From Bacillota bacterium (GTDB lineage: Bacteria > Bacillota > Bacilli > Lactobacillales > Enterococcaceae): a stretch of 6,856 nucleotides of DNA. This document shows positions 1-5,935 of the stretch, piece after piece. The position numbers were made by a program, and so were the translations under genes. How positions within the stretch are numbered: the first letter of the stretch is position 1; each line of letters starts with the position of its first letter. A model generated the notes under the pieces. That model was not told where the DNA came from, did no database searches, and saw only the letters and a program-made list of their open reading frames with translations. The stretch covers positions 1 through 6,856 of the forward strand of contig JAEWFE010000130.1 in the NCBI GenBank assembly GCA_023389005.1, read 5' to 3'.

Positions 1-95
1 TCTTGGATAAATCCTTGATAGACAGGCTTGCCATCTTGAACTTCTACAGGTAATTCGACAATATGTAAATCAATTTCTGAAAAATGTTCGAACAT
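1..95 (-). CDS. 5' end of a hypothetical protein, running off the left edge
   Basis: An open frame begins at ATG (93-95) and stays open to base 1, giving 31 codons. The peptide starts MFEHFSEIDLHIVELPVEVQ. A good ribosome binding site, GAGGTGA (101-107), lies 5 bases upstream of the ATG, so the start is well supported. A perfect TATAAT (114-119) lies just upstream, but I see no matching -35 box. The gene follows the 256-residue membrane-protein gene by 42 bases on the same strand, with no convincing terminator between them, so it may be its third cistron. The visible segment is acidic and soluble-looking, with no signal peptide or membrane helix. I do not recognise the family, and too little is present to assign a function. 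Confidence 0.6.
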   Translation of the reverse strand, partial: MFEHFSEIDLHIVELPVEVQDGKPVYQGFIQ

Positions 96-137
96 CACTT
101 TCACCTCAAAACCATTATACACAAAACTCTTGCGCAA

Positions 138-908
138 TTATAGACTATGATGGCGTCTAGCTTGGCGTGAAATCGTCGGCACTTCCTTGACCACTTGATT
201 TTTGGCCATTAATTTTAATTGATATGGTTCGTGGAAAAGTTGACCATTCATATAAAAATCGCCACCAGATAAGAATAATCCCACTGGTTTCAATTCCTCC
301 TCCTCGTTTAGGCGAATCATCCCGACTTCAAATAAACGTTGATAACTCGATCCGATGCGCACTACATATTCTTTTTGTCCGACTTGGGCCAAATCATAAA
401 ATGGAAAGAGCGTGTTTTTTTCCAGTGCATAACCTTGTTGCTGCTTGATAAAGTCCTCAGCAAGTGGCAATTGTTTGGCTTGGATACATTGTTCAACCAC
501 TTGATTGAGTAGAAGTTGATAGTCTTTGCCAAAGTGAATCGGTACTTGCATTAAGTCTAATTCGCGCGCAAAAGCATTATTTTTCTTAGAGCTGCTCGTT
601 TGTATATTCAGCGCATCCTCTGGTAAATATTTGGCAAAAAGCTGCGTGACATCATATTTAGAATTCTTATCCAGAAAATAATAAAAACTATTCAATACGA
701 TAAAATAAACCAAAACTAAAAAGACTAGGCTATACAAAAGCATTTGTAGATAGTGTTGATTTAAAAATAAGCCATAAATAATCCGCAAAATATACAAGGT
801 CGGAAAAATACTAAGAATCGTATACGCGCGATTTAAATATTTGGGACTGATTTCTAAATAACCTAGAAACTTGTGAAAAGAACTAATTAAATCAATTAAT
901 AATGTCAA
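138..908 (-). CDS. Two-helix membrane protein of unknown function (possibly DUF6681 family)
   Basis: This is a 256-residue protein. A short N-terminal segment is followed by two hydrophobic helices (about residues 30-49 and 53-79) and then a soluble domain of about 175 residues, ending in the basic tail QARRHHSL. The start is TTG at 906-908. It is supported by AGAGGTGA lying 7-8 bases upstream, and no in-frame ATG occurs near the N-terminus. The ribosome binding site abuts the stop codon of the upstream Ser/Thr-rich gene; the gap is 13 bases, so the two are probably one transcript and translationally coupled. From memory it resembles the lactic-acid-bacterial DUF6681 family, but I could not check this. 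No catalytic motif is visible. The pairing with an exported low-complexity protein suggests an envelope role, which is inference only. Confidence 0.8.
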   Translation of the reverse strand: MTLLIDLISSFHKFLGYLEISPKYLNRAYTILSIFPTLYILRIIYGLFLNQHYLQMLLYSLVFLVLVYFIVLNSFYYFLDKNSKYDVTQLFAKYLPEDALNIQTSSSKKNNAFARELDLMQVPIHFGKDYQLLLNQVVEQCIQAKQLPLAEDFIKQQQGYALEKNTLFPFYDLAQVGQKEYVVRIGSSYQRLFEVGMIRLNEEEELKPVGLFLSGGDFYMNGQLFHEPYQLKLMAKNQVVKEVPTISRQARRHHSL

Positions 909-921
909 TTTCGTTCACCTC

Positions 922-1377
922 TTAGGACTGACTGGCTTCATTCGCATTTGCTTGCGTGTCTGTTTGGGGCTTTTCTTGTGTGCTGCTCGTTGATTCTTGG
1001 GTCTTTTCTTGACTATTTTCCGTTTTTTCTAGGTTTTGATTCGTGTTTTGGTTATTGGTATTTTGATTTTGTTTCTCTTCTGTTGCGTTATTTTGATTCT
1101 CTGTATCTTGACTAGTCGTCGTCTGCTCTTTATCCGTTGTCTTGTCTTTTTGTGTCGGTGTACTTTCCGTCGAACTAGTTGTTGTTTGCGTTTTTTCTTC
1201 TTTTGTCGTACTCGTTTTTGGTGTAGATACAACGGTGGTAGTTGTCGTTGTACTCGTTGGTGTTTTTACGCTCGGCTGACGGTAACTTTCACTATTGATA
1301 ATCCCCGTTGTGGTCGCAATTAATACCGATAAAGTTAAGACGGCAATAGGTTTTACAATCGGCGCTACTTTCTTCAA
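922..1377 (-). CDS. Ser/Thr/Gln/Glu-rich low-complexity exported or membrane-anchored protein
   Basis: This is a 151-residue protein. Its basic N-terminus (MKK) is followed by a hydrophobic stretch at about residues 8-27, which acts as a signal peptide or a signal anchor. The remaining roughly 120 residues are almost entirely T, S, Q, N, E and K. There is no cysteine, so no lipobox, and no LPXTG motif. The start is TTG at 1375-1377, preceded by AGAGGG seven bases upstream; no in-frame ATG is available. A good promoter lies directly ahead (1410-1438). The extracytoplasmic tail looks like a disordered wall-spanning or glycosylatable stalk, similar in composition to Gram-positive surface-protein stalks. 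It is first in a probable operon with the two-helix membrane protein. Frames on both strands here are open because of the repetitive codons; this frame is preferred for its start signals, signal segment and neighbour spacing. Confidence 0.75.
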   Translation of the reverse strand: MKKVAPIVKPIAVLTLSVLIATTTGIINSESYRQPSVKTPTSTTTTTTVVSTPKTSTTKEEKTQTTTSSTESTPTQKDKTTDKEQTTTSQDTENQNNATEEKQNQNTNNQNTNQNLEKTENSQEKTQESTSSTQEKPQTDTQANANEASQS

Positions 1378-1409
1378 AGCCTTTCCCTCTCTTCTTTTAT
1401 TTCTTATTC

Positions 1410-1438
1410 TTTATACGCCGATTTGCTGAAACTTTCAA
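1410..1438 (-). promoter_or_regulatory. Promoter of the Ser/Thr-rich protein operon
   Basis: On the minus strand, TTGAAA (1433-1438) and TATAAA (1410-1415) are separated by exactly 17 bases, matching the sigma-A consensus well. The expected transcript start is near 1403, about 26 bases before the TTG start codon. An 11-base palindrome TGAAACTTTCA (1427-1437) overlaps the -35 box and could be an operator. Confidence 0.6.
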
Positions 1439-1508
1439 TAAGTCCGCCTAAAACTTAGCCAACTTTTAATAGTCTTAAGATTAACTTTACTTTTGTGAAT
1501 TTTGCATG

Positions 1509-1543
1509 AAAAAAGCTTAGGCCTATCCACTTGCCCAAGCTTT
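1509..1543 (-). terminator. Intrinsic terminator of the alpha-glucoside operon
   Basis: Read on the minus strand, AAAGCTTGGGC (1533-1543) pairs over 11 positions, one of them G-U, with GCCTAAGCTTT (1512-1522) around a 10-base loop. The stem runs into a tract of six T residues (1509-1514). It begins 6 bases after the stop codon of the last operon gene, so it ends the glvC-glvA-glvR-membrane protein transcript. Confidence 0.85.
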
Positions 1544-1549
1544 CATTTA

Positions 1550-1981
1550 CTATATTTGCGTCATGCGCCACATTAGGAAAGTAACAAATAAAGAGAGAAA
1601 CAGTATCATCACCCAAAAACAATAAAAACTCATCTTTTCTGTTTTAGAGTCAAACTGATATTCAGTAGATTGTTTTCTTAATGCAAAATATGAAAAAATA
1701 GCACCAATAAAATTTAAAGTGAGCGCTTGTTGAATGATGGCAAAAAATAAAAATTTACCTCTCATTTCCATTTTAGTTCGAATAAAAACGATGCCCTGAA
1801 TCCACATTAAACAACTTAGCAAAAAACTAATGGCAAAACCAGGCAATTGGACTAATACATCCGAAAACTGAACATTCATTCTTGATGCAGTCAAAAATAA
1901 ATATAACAAAAATATTATTGGCAATATCAACCAATATCCTATTAATAATTTTTGCCATACATCCATTCTTTGCCTTGTCAT
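1550..1981 (-). CDS. Small four-helix membrane protein, last gene of the alpha-glucoside operon
   Basis: This is a 143-residue hydrophobic protein with four predicted membrane helices (about residues 12-31, 43-66, 76-100 and 118-138) and short charged loops. I do not recognise the family and see no catalytic motif. The frame extends to a GTG at 1988-1990, but that codon directly abuts the GGAG sequence. The ATG at 1979-1981 has GGAG (1990-1993) eight bases upstream and is chosen here. It lies only 5 bases after the regulator's stop codon, so translation is probably coupled to the regulator. A strong terminator follows immediately, making it the last cistron. Its place suggests a role tied to alpha-glucoside uptake or to the RpiR regulator, such as an accessory or efflux function, but the sequence does not show which. 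Confidence 0.75.
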   Translation of the reverse strand: MTRQRMDVWQKLLIGYWLILPIIFLLYLFLTASRMNVQFSDVLVQLPGFAISFLLSCLMWIQGIVFIRTKMEMRGKFLFFAIIQQALTLNFIGAIFSYFALRKQSTEYQFDSKTEKMSFYCFWVMILFLSLFVTFLMWRMTQI

Positions 1982-1986
1982 TTGAT

Positions 1987-2751
1987 TCACTCCGTTCGTA
2001 AAAATTCGTTATAAGCTCGATATAAATAATCTGTCACACAATGTAAACCAATTAATGATTGGGCAGGTGTACCTTCTTTGCCCAATGGAAAAAAATCAGA
2101 ATAATAATGCAAGTGAGCATAACTGTGTCTAGCAAAATAATTATCTCCCGTCGCTGTCAAACTAATCACTGGAATATGACGCATCTCCAGGGATAGTAAG
2201 TTAGGCTTAATTTCTTCGGTTTCACCACTTAACGAAGCAACAATGACACAATCTTTTTCGGATATCATTGGCATGACCATATCTAATTCTGTCTTATTTG
2301 GTAATACCAATGCTCTTTTATTTAAACTCAGCATTCGTGTGTAAAACTCATCCAAAGCGATTTTTTGTATAAAACCGGTTGCAAAACAATAAATCGTTTG
2401 GCTTTGATGAAGTAATTCCAAAATCGGTTGAATATTACTCTGATGCAAGTCTGCTATTGTCCTTTGAATATCCTCTAATTGTTGATCAAAAATATTTGTT
2501 TCTTGCTGTATTTGTGTTGTTTCTTGATTCACTTTATGACGTAAAAAATATTTAAATTCCGAATAACCAGAAAATCCTAATTTCTTTGTCATTCTTAAAA
2601 TAGATGATTTCGAAGCATGTGTCACATCAGCTAACTGCATAATACCCAAAGTTTGGACCTCTTGCTGATGATTTAAAACATAATTTAGAATATCGAGATC
2701 TAATTCATTTAATTCTGTTTCTTTTTCAAATACTAGCCGTTGTAATTCCAT
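1987..2751 (-). CDS. glvR: RpiR/MurR-family transcriptional regulator of the alpha-glucoside operon
   Basis: This is a 254-residue protein with the standard RpiR layout. An N-terminal helix-turn-helix domain (residues 1-77) contains the LADVTHASKSSILRMTKKLGFSGYSEF-type motif at about 40-66. A C-terminal SIS sugar-phosphate-binding domain (about 108-240) carries the VASLSGETEE loop at 171-180. The start ATG has AGGAGGG (2761-2767) nine bases upstream. Regulators of this family sense phosphosugars. The B. subtilis glv operon also carries an RpiR-type regulator, GlvR, reported as an activator; by position and family this is its likely counterpart, and the symbol is given by analogy. It lies 67 bases after glvA and 5 bases before the small membrane-protein gene. 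Its ribosome binding site falls in a long inverted repeat that also contains a candidate promoter, so its expression may be uncoupled from glvCA. Confidence 0.9.
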   Translation of the reverse strand: MELQRLVFEKETELNELDLDILNYVLNHQQEVQTLGIMQLADVTHASKSSILRMTKKLGFSGYSEFKYFLRHKVNQETTQIQQETNIFDQQLEDIQRTIADLHQSNIQPILELLHQSQTIYCFATGFIQKIALDEFYTRMLSLNKRALVLPNKTELDMVMPMISEKDCVIVASLSGETEEIKPNLLSLEMRHIPVISLTATGDNYFARHSYAHLHYYSDFFPLGKEGTPAQSLIGLHCVTDYLYRAYNEFLRTE

Positions 2752-2757
2752 TATCTA

Positions 2758-2800
2758 ATTCCCTCCTCTTATTTTATTATAACAAATAAAAGGAGGGAAT
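2758..2800 (-). promoter_or_regulatory. Inverted repeat holding the glvR ribosome binding site
   Basis: ATTCCCTCCT (2758-2767) and AGGAGGGAAT (2791-2800) are perfect 10-base inverted repeats. After one mismatch a further 6 base pairs extend the stem (2769-2774 with 2784-2789). In a minus-strand transcript arriving from glvCA, the 3' arm contains the AGGAGGG that serves glvR, so folding would hide it. No T tract follows on either strand, so it is not a standard terminator. It could instead cause pausing or processing, or be a protein-binding palindrome. Confidence 0.65.
2776..2784 (-). promoter_or_regulatory. Candidate extended -10 promoter for glvR
   Basis: On the minus strand the loop of the inverted repeat reads TGTTATAAT, a perfect extended -10 element (TGnTATAAT). 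No good -35 hexamer lies 16-18 bases upstream; the extended element may compensate. Initiation would fall near 2769, giving a leader that starts almost at the AGGAGGG of glvR and lacks the upstream hairpin arm. Confidence 0.45.
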
Positions 2801-2818
2801 AGTGTGCCTTTAGTCATT

Positions 2819-4150
2819 TTATTTTAATTCTGGCCAAAATTCTTTATTCGCTTCAATCAAATCATCAAGTAACTGTTTGGCTACTCTTGCATTTGGTACA
2901 ATTTTAGATAAGGTTAATGCTTGCCATAGTTTTTGATAAGAGCCTTCTTCCCATGCTTCTACTACTAATTTTTCTACAGCTACTTGTTGTTCCATTAATC
3001 CTTTTTGGAAACGTGGAATATTTCCTTGAGTAAGTGGTTCTGGACCATTACTTCCTACGATACATGGTACTTCTACCATCGCTGTTTCATCGAAGTTAGC
3101 AATTGCGCCATTATTCGGTACAATTAGTAGCATTCTTTCATGCGTGTTGTAGGCGATGGCTCTTGCTAAATCCACAATATAACTAGCATGTTCGTCTACT
3201 TCTAATGTTGTATCTTTAGCAGTGCCACATGCAGCAATTCGGTCACATTCACCAAATACATGTTTTTCTCTTCCTGCCATTACTTCATTTGCACGTGTAA
3301 AATTAGGGGTCGCATGCGCAACTTCATCTTGTGAATAGAAGTAATATTTCAAATACGTATTTGGTAAAGTAGATGGATCCACTTCATAAACTTCACGAGC
3401 TTTTGCAAAAGTATGCATCCAGCTTGCATCTGTATGTTGTGATGCTTCTACTTCTTCAGGAAGAGAGTAGCCATATTTTGCAACATGTTCCTTGATTTGC
3501 GGCATTAAATCTTTACCTTCTTTGTCACGAATATCCGTCCACCAACCGAAATGATTTAATCCAAAGTAACGAACAACCATTTCTTTTCGTGATTTCAAAC
3601 CAATCGCACGAGCCATACGTTCTTCAATACCCACAGGCATATCACAAATATTAATAATTTTTGAATTTGGACGTAATTTTCTAGTTGCTTCAGCCACAAT
3701 AGCCGCAGGATTAGAGTAATTTAACATCCAAGCATCAGGTGAGTATTTTTCCATATAGTCAACTAACTCTAAGACGCCGCCAATCGAACGCATACCATAA
3801 GCAATTCCACCAGGCCCACAAGTTTCTTGACCAATTACACCGTATTTCAATGGAATTTTTTCATCTTTTTCACGCATTGCATAAAGTCCCACACGAATAT
3901 GTGCCATTACAAAATCTACATCTGTAAATGCTGTTTCTGGATCAGTTGTTGCAACAAATTTAATTTCTGGCGCACGTTCTTTTAACAAGATTTCGCAAGC
4001 ATCAGCAATATGTTTTTGACGTTCTGCTAAATTATCATAAAATTTAATTTGACGAATTGGGAATTTATCTAAATTATCTAGTAACATTAGTACAATCCCC
4101 GGAGTAAATGTACTTCCTCCACCAGCAATTACAATTGAAAATTTCTTCAT
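2819..4150 (-). CDS. glvA: 6-phospho-alpha-glucosidase, glycoside hydrolase family 4
   Basis: This cytoplasmic enzyme hydrolyses 6-phospho-alpha-glucosides delivered by the PTS (such as maltose 6-phosphate and related disaccharide phosphates) to glucose 6-phosphate and a second sugar. GH4 enzymes use NAD+ and a divalent metal, usually Mn2+, in a redox-elimination mechanism. The 443 residues are full length for the family; B. subtilis GlvA has about 441. The NAD-binding GGGS motif is at residues 10-13 and NYSNPAA at 144-150. The CDMP motif at 169-172 is, as I recall, typical of the alpha-phosphoglucosidase branch. C169 and H200 (in LNHFGWW) match the metal ligands, D170 the proposed acid, and the tyrosine in TYLKYY (about 266) the proposed base. 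The start ATG has AGGAGA eight bases upstream. It follows the transporter by 27 bases and shares its transcript. All key residues are present, so it should be active; the exact preferred disaccharide cannot be read from sequence. Confidence 0.95.
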   Translation of the reverse strand: MKKFSIVIAGGGSTFTPGIVLMLLDNLDKFPIRQIKFYDNLAERQKHIADACEILLKERAPEIKFVATTDPETAFTDVDFVMAHIRVGLYAMREKDEKIPLKYGVIGQETCGPGGIAYGMRSIGGVLELVDYMEKYSPDAWMLNYSNPAAIVAEATRKLRPNSKIINICDMPVGIEERMARAIGLKSRKEMVVRYFGLNHFGWWTDIRDKEGKDLMPQIKEHVAKYGYSLPEEVEASQHTDASWMHTFAKAREVYEVDPSTLPNTYLKYYFYSQDEVAHATPNFTRANEVMAGREKHVFGECDRIAACGTAKDTTLEVDEHASYIVDLARAIAYNTHERMLLIVPNNGAIANFDETAMVEVPCIVGSNGPEPLTQGNIPRFQKGLMEQQVAVEKLVVEAWEEGSYQKLWQALTLSKIVPNARVAKQLLDDLIEANKEFWPELK

Positions 4151-4177
4151 AAAAAATCTCTCCTATCGTTATATGTT

Positions 4178-5773
4178 TTATTCAACTTTTGTGTTCATCA
4201 ATATTTCAAACTGTTCTCGAACTTGTGGCACATCTAAACCAACAATTACCTGAAAAGCAGTTCCCTTTCTAACAACGCCGTGTGCACCACCAGCTTTAAA
4301 TGTGGCATCATCTTGAACTAAATCAGGATCATTTACGGTAATTCTTAAACGTGTCGCACAGTTCGCCACTTTAGCAATATTATCTGTACCACCAAACGCT
4401 TCTAAAAAGATTGCAGCGCGCTCGGCATATGGGTTACTCTCACTTGTTGATTGCGCAGCGGTTTGACCATTTTTAGCTTTGTAATCTTTTTTGGTAAATA
4501 ATTTAATATCTTCACTCGCATCCGCACGTCCTGGTGTAGGAATATTAAATTTGAGAATTAAGAATCTAAACACTACAAAATAAATCAATGTGAAAGCTAA
4601 CCCTATCGCTAATTGTGTAAAGATCATTCCTTTATGGTTTTGGAATAATGGAATCCAGTTCTTAGCTAGTAAATCAATAAAGCCACCGCCCATATCACCG
4701 ACTACACCAAAAGCATACATGGTAGTTGCCATAGTCGCTGCCAAGGCTGCATGTACCGCAAATAATGGTGGTGATACGAATAAAAATGTAAATTCAAGTG
4801 GTTCGGTAATTCCTGCTAATACTGCTGTTAATGTTGCAGGAATCACTAAAGCAAGGACTTTCTTTCTGTTTTCTGGTTTTGCTGTAAAATAAAAGGCTGC
4901 GGCAATACCAGGAGAAGCAAATATTTTTGAATTTCCATGTAGGGCAAATCCACCTTCTGGGAATAGTTGTTTCAAAGGTTTAGTGGTTTGCGCATATTCT
5001 TTCAAATGAGCAATCCAATATTTGGTAATTCCTTCTTCCACTACTGCTGGTCCAAAAATAAATGGTGTGTAAATGAAATGATGCAATCCAGTTGGAATCA
5101 AAATACGCTCCAAGAAAGTATACAACCATACCCCAAATAAGCCTGCTCCTGTTAAGAAAACTTGTAAGGATTCAATTCCCATTTGTACTTTTGGCCAAAT
5201 TAAACAAATTAGAAAAGCTACTGGCAACATGACAAAGAATCCAATAATGACAACAAAAGATGATCCTTGAAAGACACCTAGAAAATCAGGTAACTTGGTA
5301 TCAAAGTATCGATCATGGATATACACCACGATGGCGGAAATAAGTATCGCTCCAACTATTCCAGTATCCAATGTTTTAATTCCGGCAATGAGCTTTAATC
5401 CAGTACCACTTCCAGCATCCATACTATAATCCACACCAAAGAATTTTCCAAAAAACTCTAGCATGCTTGCAATAAAATAGTTACAAGTGATATAGATGAC
5501 AAAAGCTTCCATCGCAGCACGCGCATTAGTTTTTTTAGCAAGTCCTATGGCTAATCCTATAACAAAAAGCAGTTCCATCTGATTAAATACGGTCCACGCT
5601 CCATTTTCAATAATTGACCATACCTTAAACCAAGTCGTGCCATCCTCTGCAATCGAGCCTAACAATAATGGATTTTTACAAATAATTGCAATGGCTACCA
5701 TAATCCCAGAGAATGAAAATAGCAATACCGGGGTAAACATTGCCCCACCAAATCGCTGGACTTTCTCCATCAT
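4178..5773 (-). CDS. glvC: PTS alpha-glucoside-specific EIICB transporter
   Basis: This membrane permease takes up alpha-glucosides such as maltose-type disaccharides and phosphorylates them on entry. The EIIC domain spans about residues 1-412 with around ten hydrophobic segments; it includes the GLHH motif (229-232) and the ITEPLEF sugar-site motif (322-328). A Ser/Ala/Gln-rich linker (about 415-450) joins it to an EIIB domain with the phosphorylation motif NCATRLR, C472. There is no EIIA domain, so phosphate must come from a glucose-type EIIA elsewhere in the cell, as known for B. subtilis GlvC. The frame extends to an ATG at 5783-5785, but that ATG directly abuts the AAAGGAG ribosome binding site. 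I therefore chose the ATG at 5771-5773, giving 531 residues and an N-terminus MMEKVQRFG like the family; the next ATG (5768-5770) is equally possible. It is first in the operon, under a cre-containing promoter. Confidence 0.94.
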   Translation of the reverse strand: MMEKVQRFGGAMFTPVLLFSFSGIMVAIAIICKNPLLLGSIAEDGTTWFKVWSIIENGAWTVFNQMELLFVIGLAIGLAKKTNARAAMEAFVIYITCNYFIASMLEFFGKFFGVDYSMDAGSGTGLKLIAGIKTLDTGIVGAILISAIVVYIHDRYFDTKLPDFLGVFQGSSFVVIIGFFVMLPVAFLICLIWPKVQMGIESLQVFLTGAGLFGVWLYTFLERILIPTGLHHFIYTPFIFGPAVVEEGITKYWIAHLKEYAQTTKPLKQLFPEGGFALHGNSKIFASPGIAAAFYFTAKPENRKKVLALVIPATLTAVLAGITEPLEFTFLFVSPPLFAVHAALAATMATTMYAFGVVGDMGGGFIDLLAKNWIPLFQNHKGMIFTQLAIGLAFTLIYFVVFRFLILKFNIPTPGRADASEDIKLFTKKDYKAKNGQTAAQSTSESNPYAERAAIFLEAFGGTDNIAKVANCATRLRITVNDPDLVQDDATFKAGGAHGVVRKGTAFQVIVGLDVPQVREQFEILMNTKVE

Positions 5774-5785
5774 AATAAACAACAT

Positions 5786-5792
5786 CTCCTTT
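5786..5792 (-). promoter_or_regulatory. Ribosome binding site deciding the glvC start
   Basis: AAAGGAG on the minus strand directly touches the first in-frame ATG (5783-5785), which leaves no spacer. The tandem ATGs at 5771-5773 and 5768-5770 lie 12 and 15 bases downstream. That spacing is long but workable, so the longest open frame overstates the protein by 4-5 residues. Confidence 0.6.
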
Positions 5793-5824
5793 CAATTTAT
5801 TTTGATTTGTTTGTTTACACTTAT

Positions 5825-5853
5825 ACTATAAGTTCGTTAGATAGCGTTTACAA
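5825..5853 (-). promoter_or_regulatory. Promoter of the glvC-glvA-glvR operon
   Basis: On the minus strand, TTGTAA (5848-5853) and TATAGT (5825-5830) are separated by exactly 17 bases. Initiation is expected near 5818, giving a leader of about 45 bases to the chosen glvC start. It is the only good -35/-10 pair I found between the antitoxin terminator and glvC. Confidence 0.7.
5839..5853 (-). promoter_or_regulatory. Catabolite-responsive element (cre) for CcpA
   Basis: TTGTAAACGCTATCT on the minus strand matches all fixed positions of the B. subtilis-type cre consensus WTGNAANCGNWNNCW. It covers the -35 box and most of the spacer of the operon promoter, so CcpA bound here would block RNA polymerase when preferred sugars such as glucose are present. 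That agrees with the operon's role in using secondary sugars. Confidence 0.75.
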
Positions 5854-5869
5854 TGCTTTTAGAAGAGGA

Positions 5870-5884
5870 TGGGAAACGTTTACC
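5870..5884 (-). promoter_or_regulatory. Imperfect palindrome, candidate operator or second cre
   Basis: TGGGAAACGTTTACC (plus-strand reading) is an imperfect palindrome centred about 60 bases upstream of the predicted transcript start. Its left half TGGGAAA is identical to that of the perfect palindrome at 5910-5923, exactly 40 bases away. It also fits the cre consensus with two mismatches. It could be a regulator-binding site, a weak cre, or both. Confidence 0.4.
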
Positions 5885-5909
5885 GACATAGTGAAAAAGT
5901 ATCAGGTGC

Positions 5910-5923
5910 TGGGAAATTTCCCA
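5910..5923. promoter_or_regulatory. Perfect palindrome, candidate GlvR operator
   Basis: TGGGAAATTTCCCA is a perfect 14-base palindrome centred about 98 bases upstream of the predicted glvC transcript start, between the antitoxin terminator and the promoter. RpiR-family regulators bind palindromes, often with a GAAA-TTTC core, and the operon encodes such a regulator. A site upstream of the -35 would suit an activator. The assignment is inference. Confidence 0.45.
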
Positions 5924-5935
5924 CATATAGATAAC

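Noticed and set aside
114..142. Two TATAAT boxes (114-119 and 137-142, minus strand) as promoters of the left-edge gene
   Set aside because: Neither has a recognisable -35 at 16-18 bases. One overlaps the stop codon of the preceding gene, and AT-rich sequence makes chance matches likely.
1029..1323. Open frames on both strands overlapping the Ser/Thr-rich gene, including a Cys/Arg/Phe-rich plus-strand frame
   Set aside because: They result from the repetitive ACA/ACT/CAA-type codons of the real gene. Their compositions are implausible (Lys/Arg-only or Cys/Arg/Phe-rich), and they lack ribosome binding sites.
2758..2800. Reading the inverted repeat before glvR as an intrinsic terminator of glvCA
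   Set aside because: No T tract follows the stem on either strand; on the minus strand the stem is followed by TAGATAATGG, which is the glvR leader and start.
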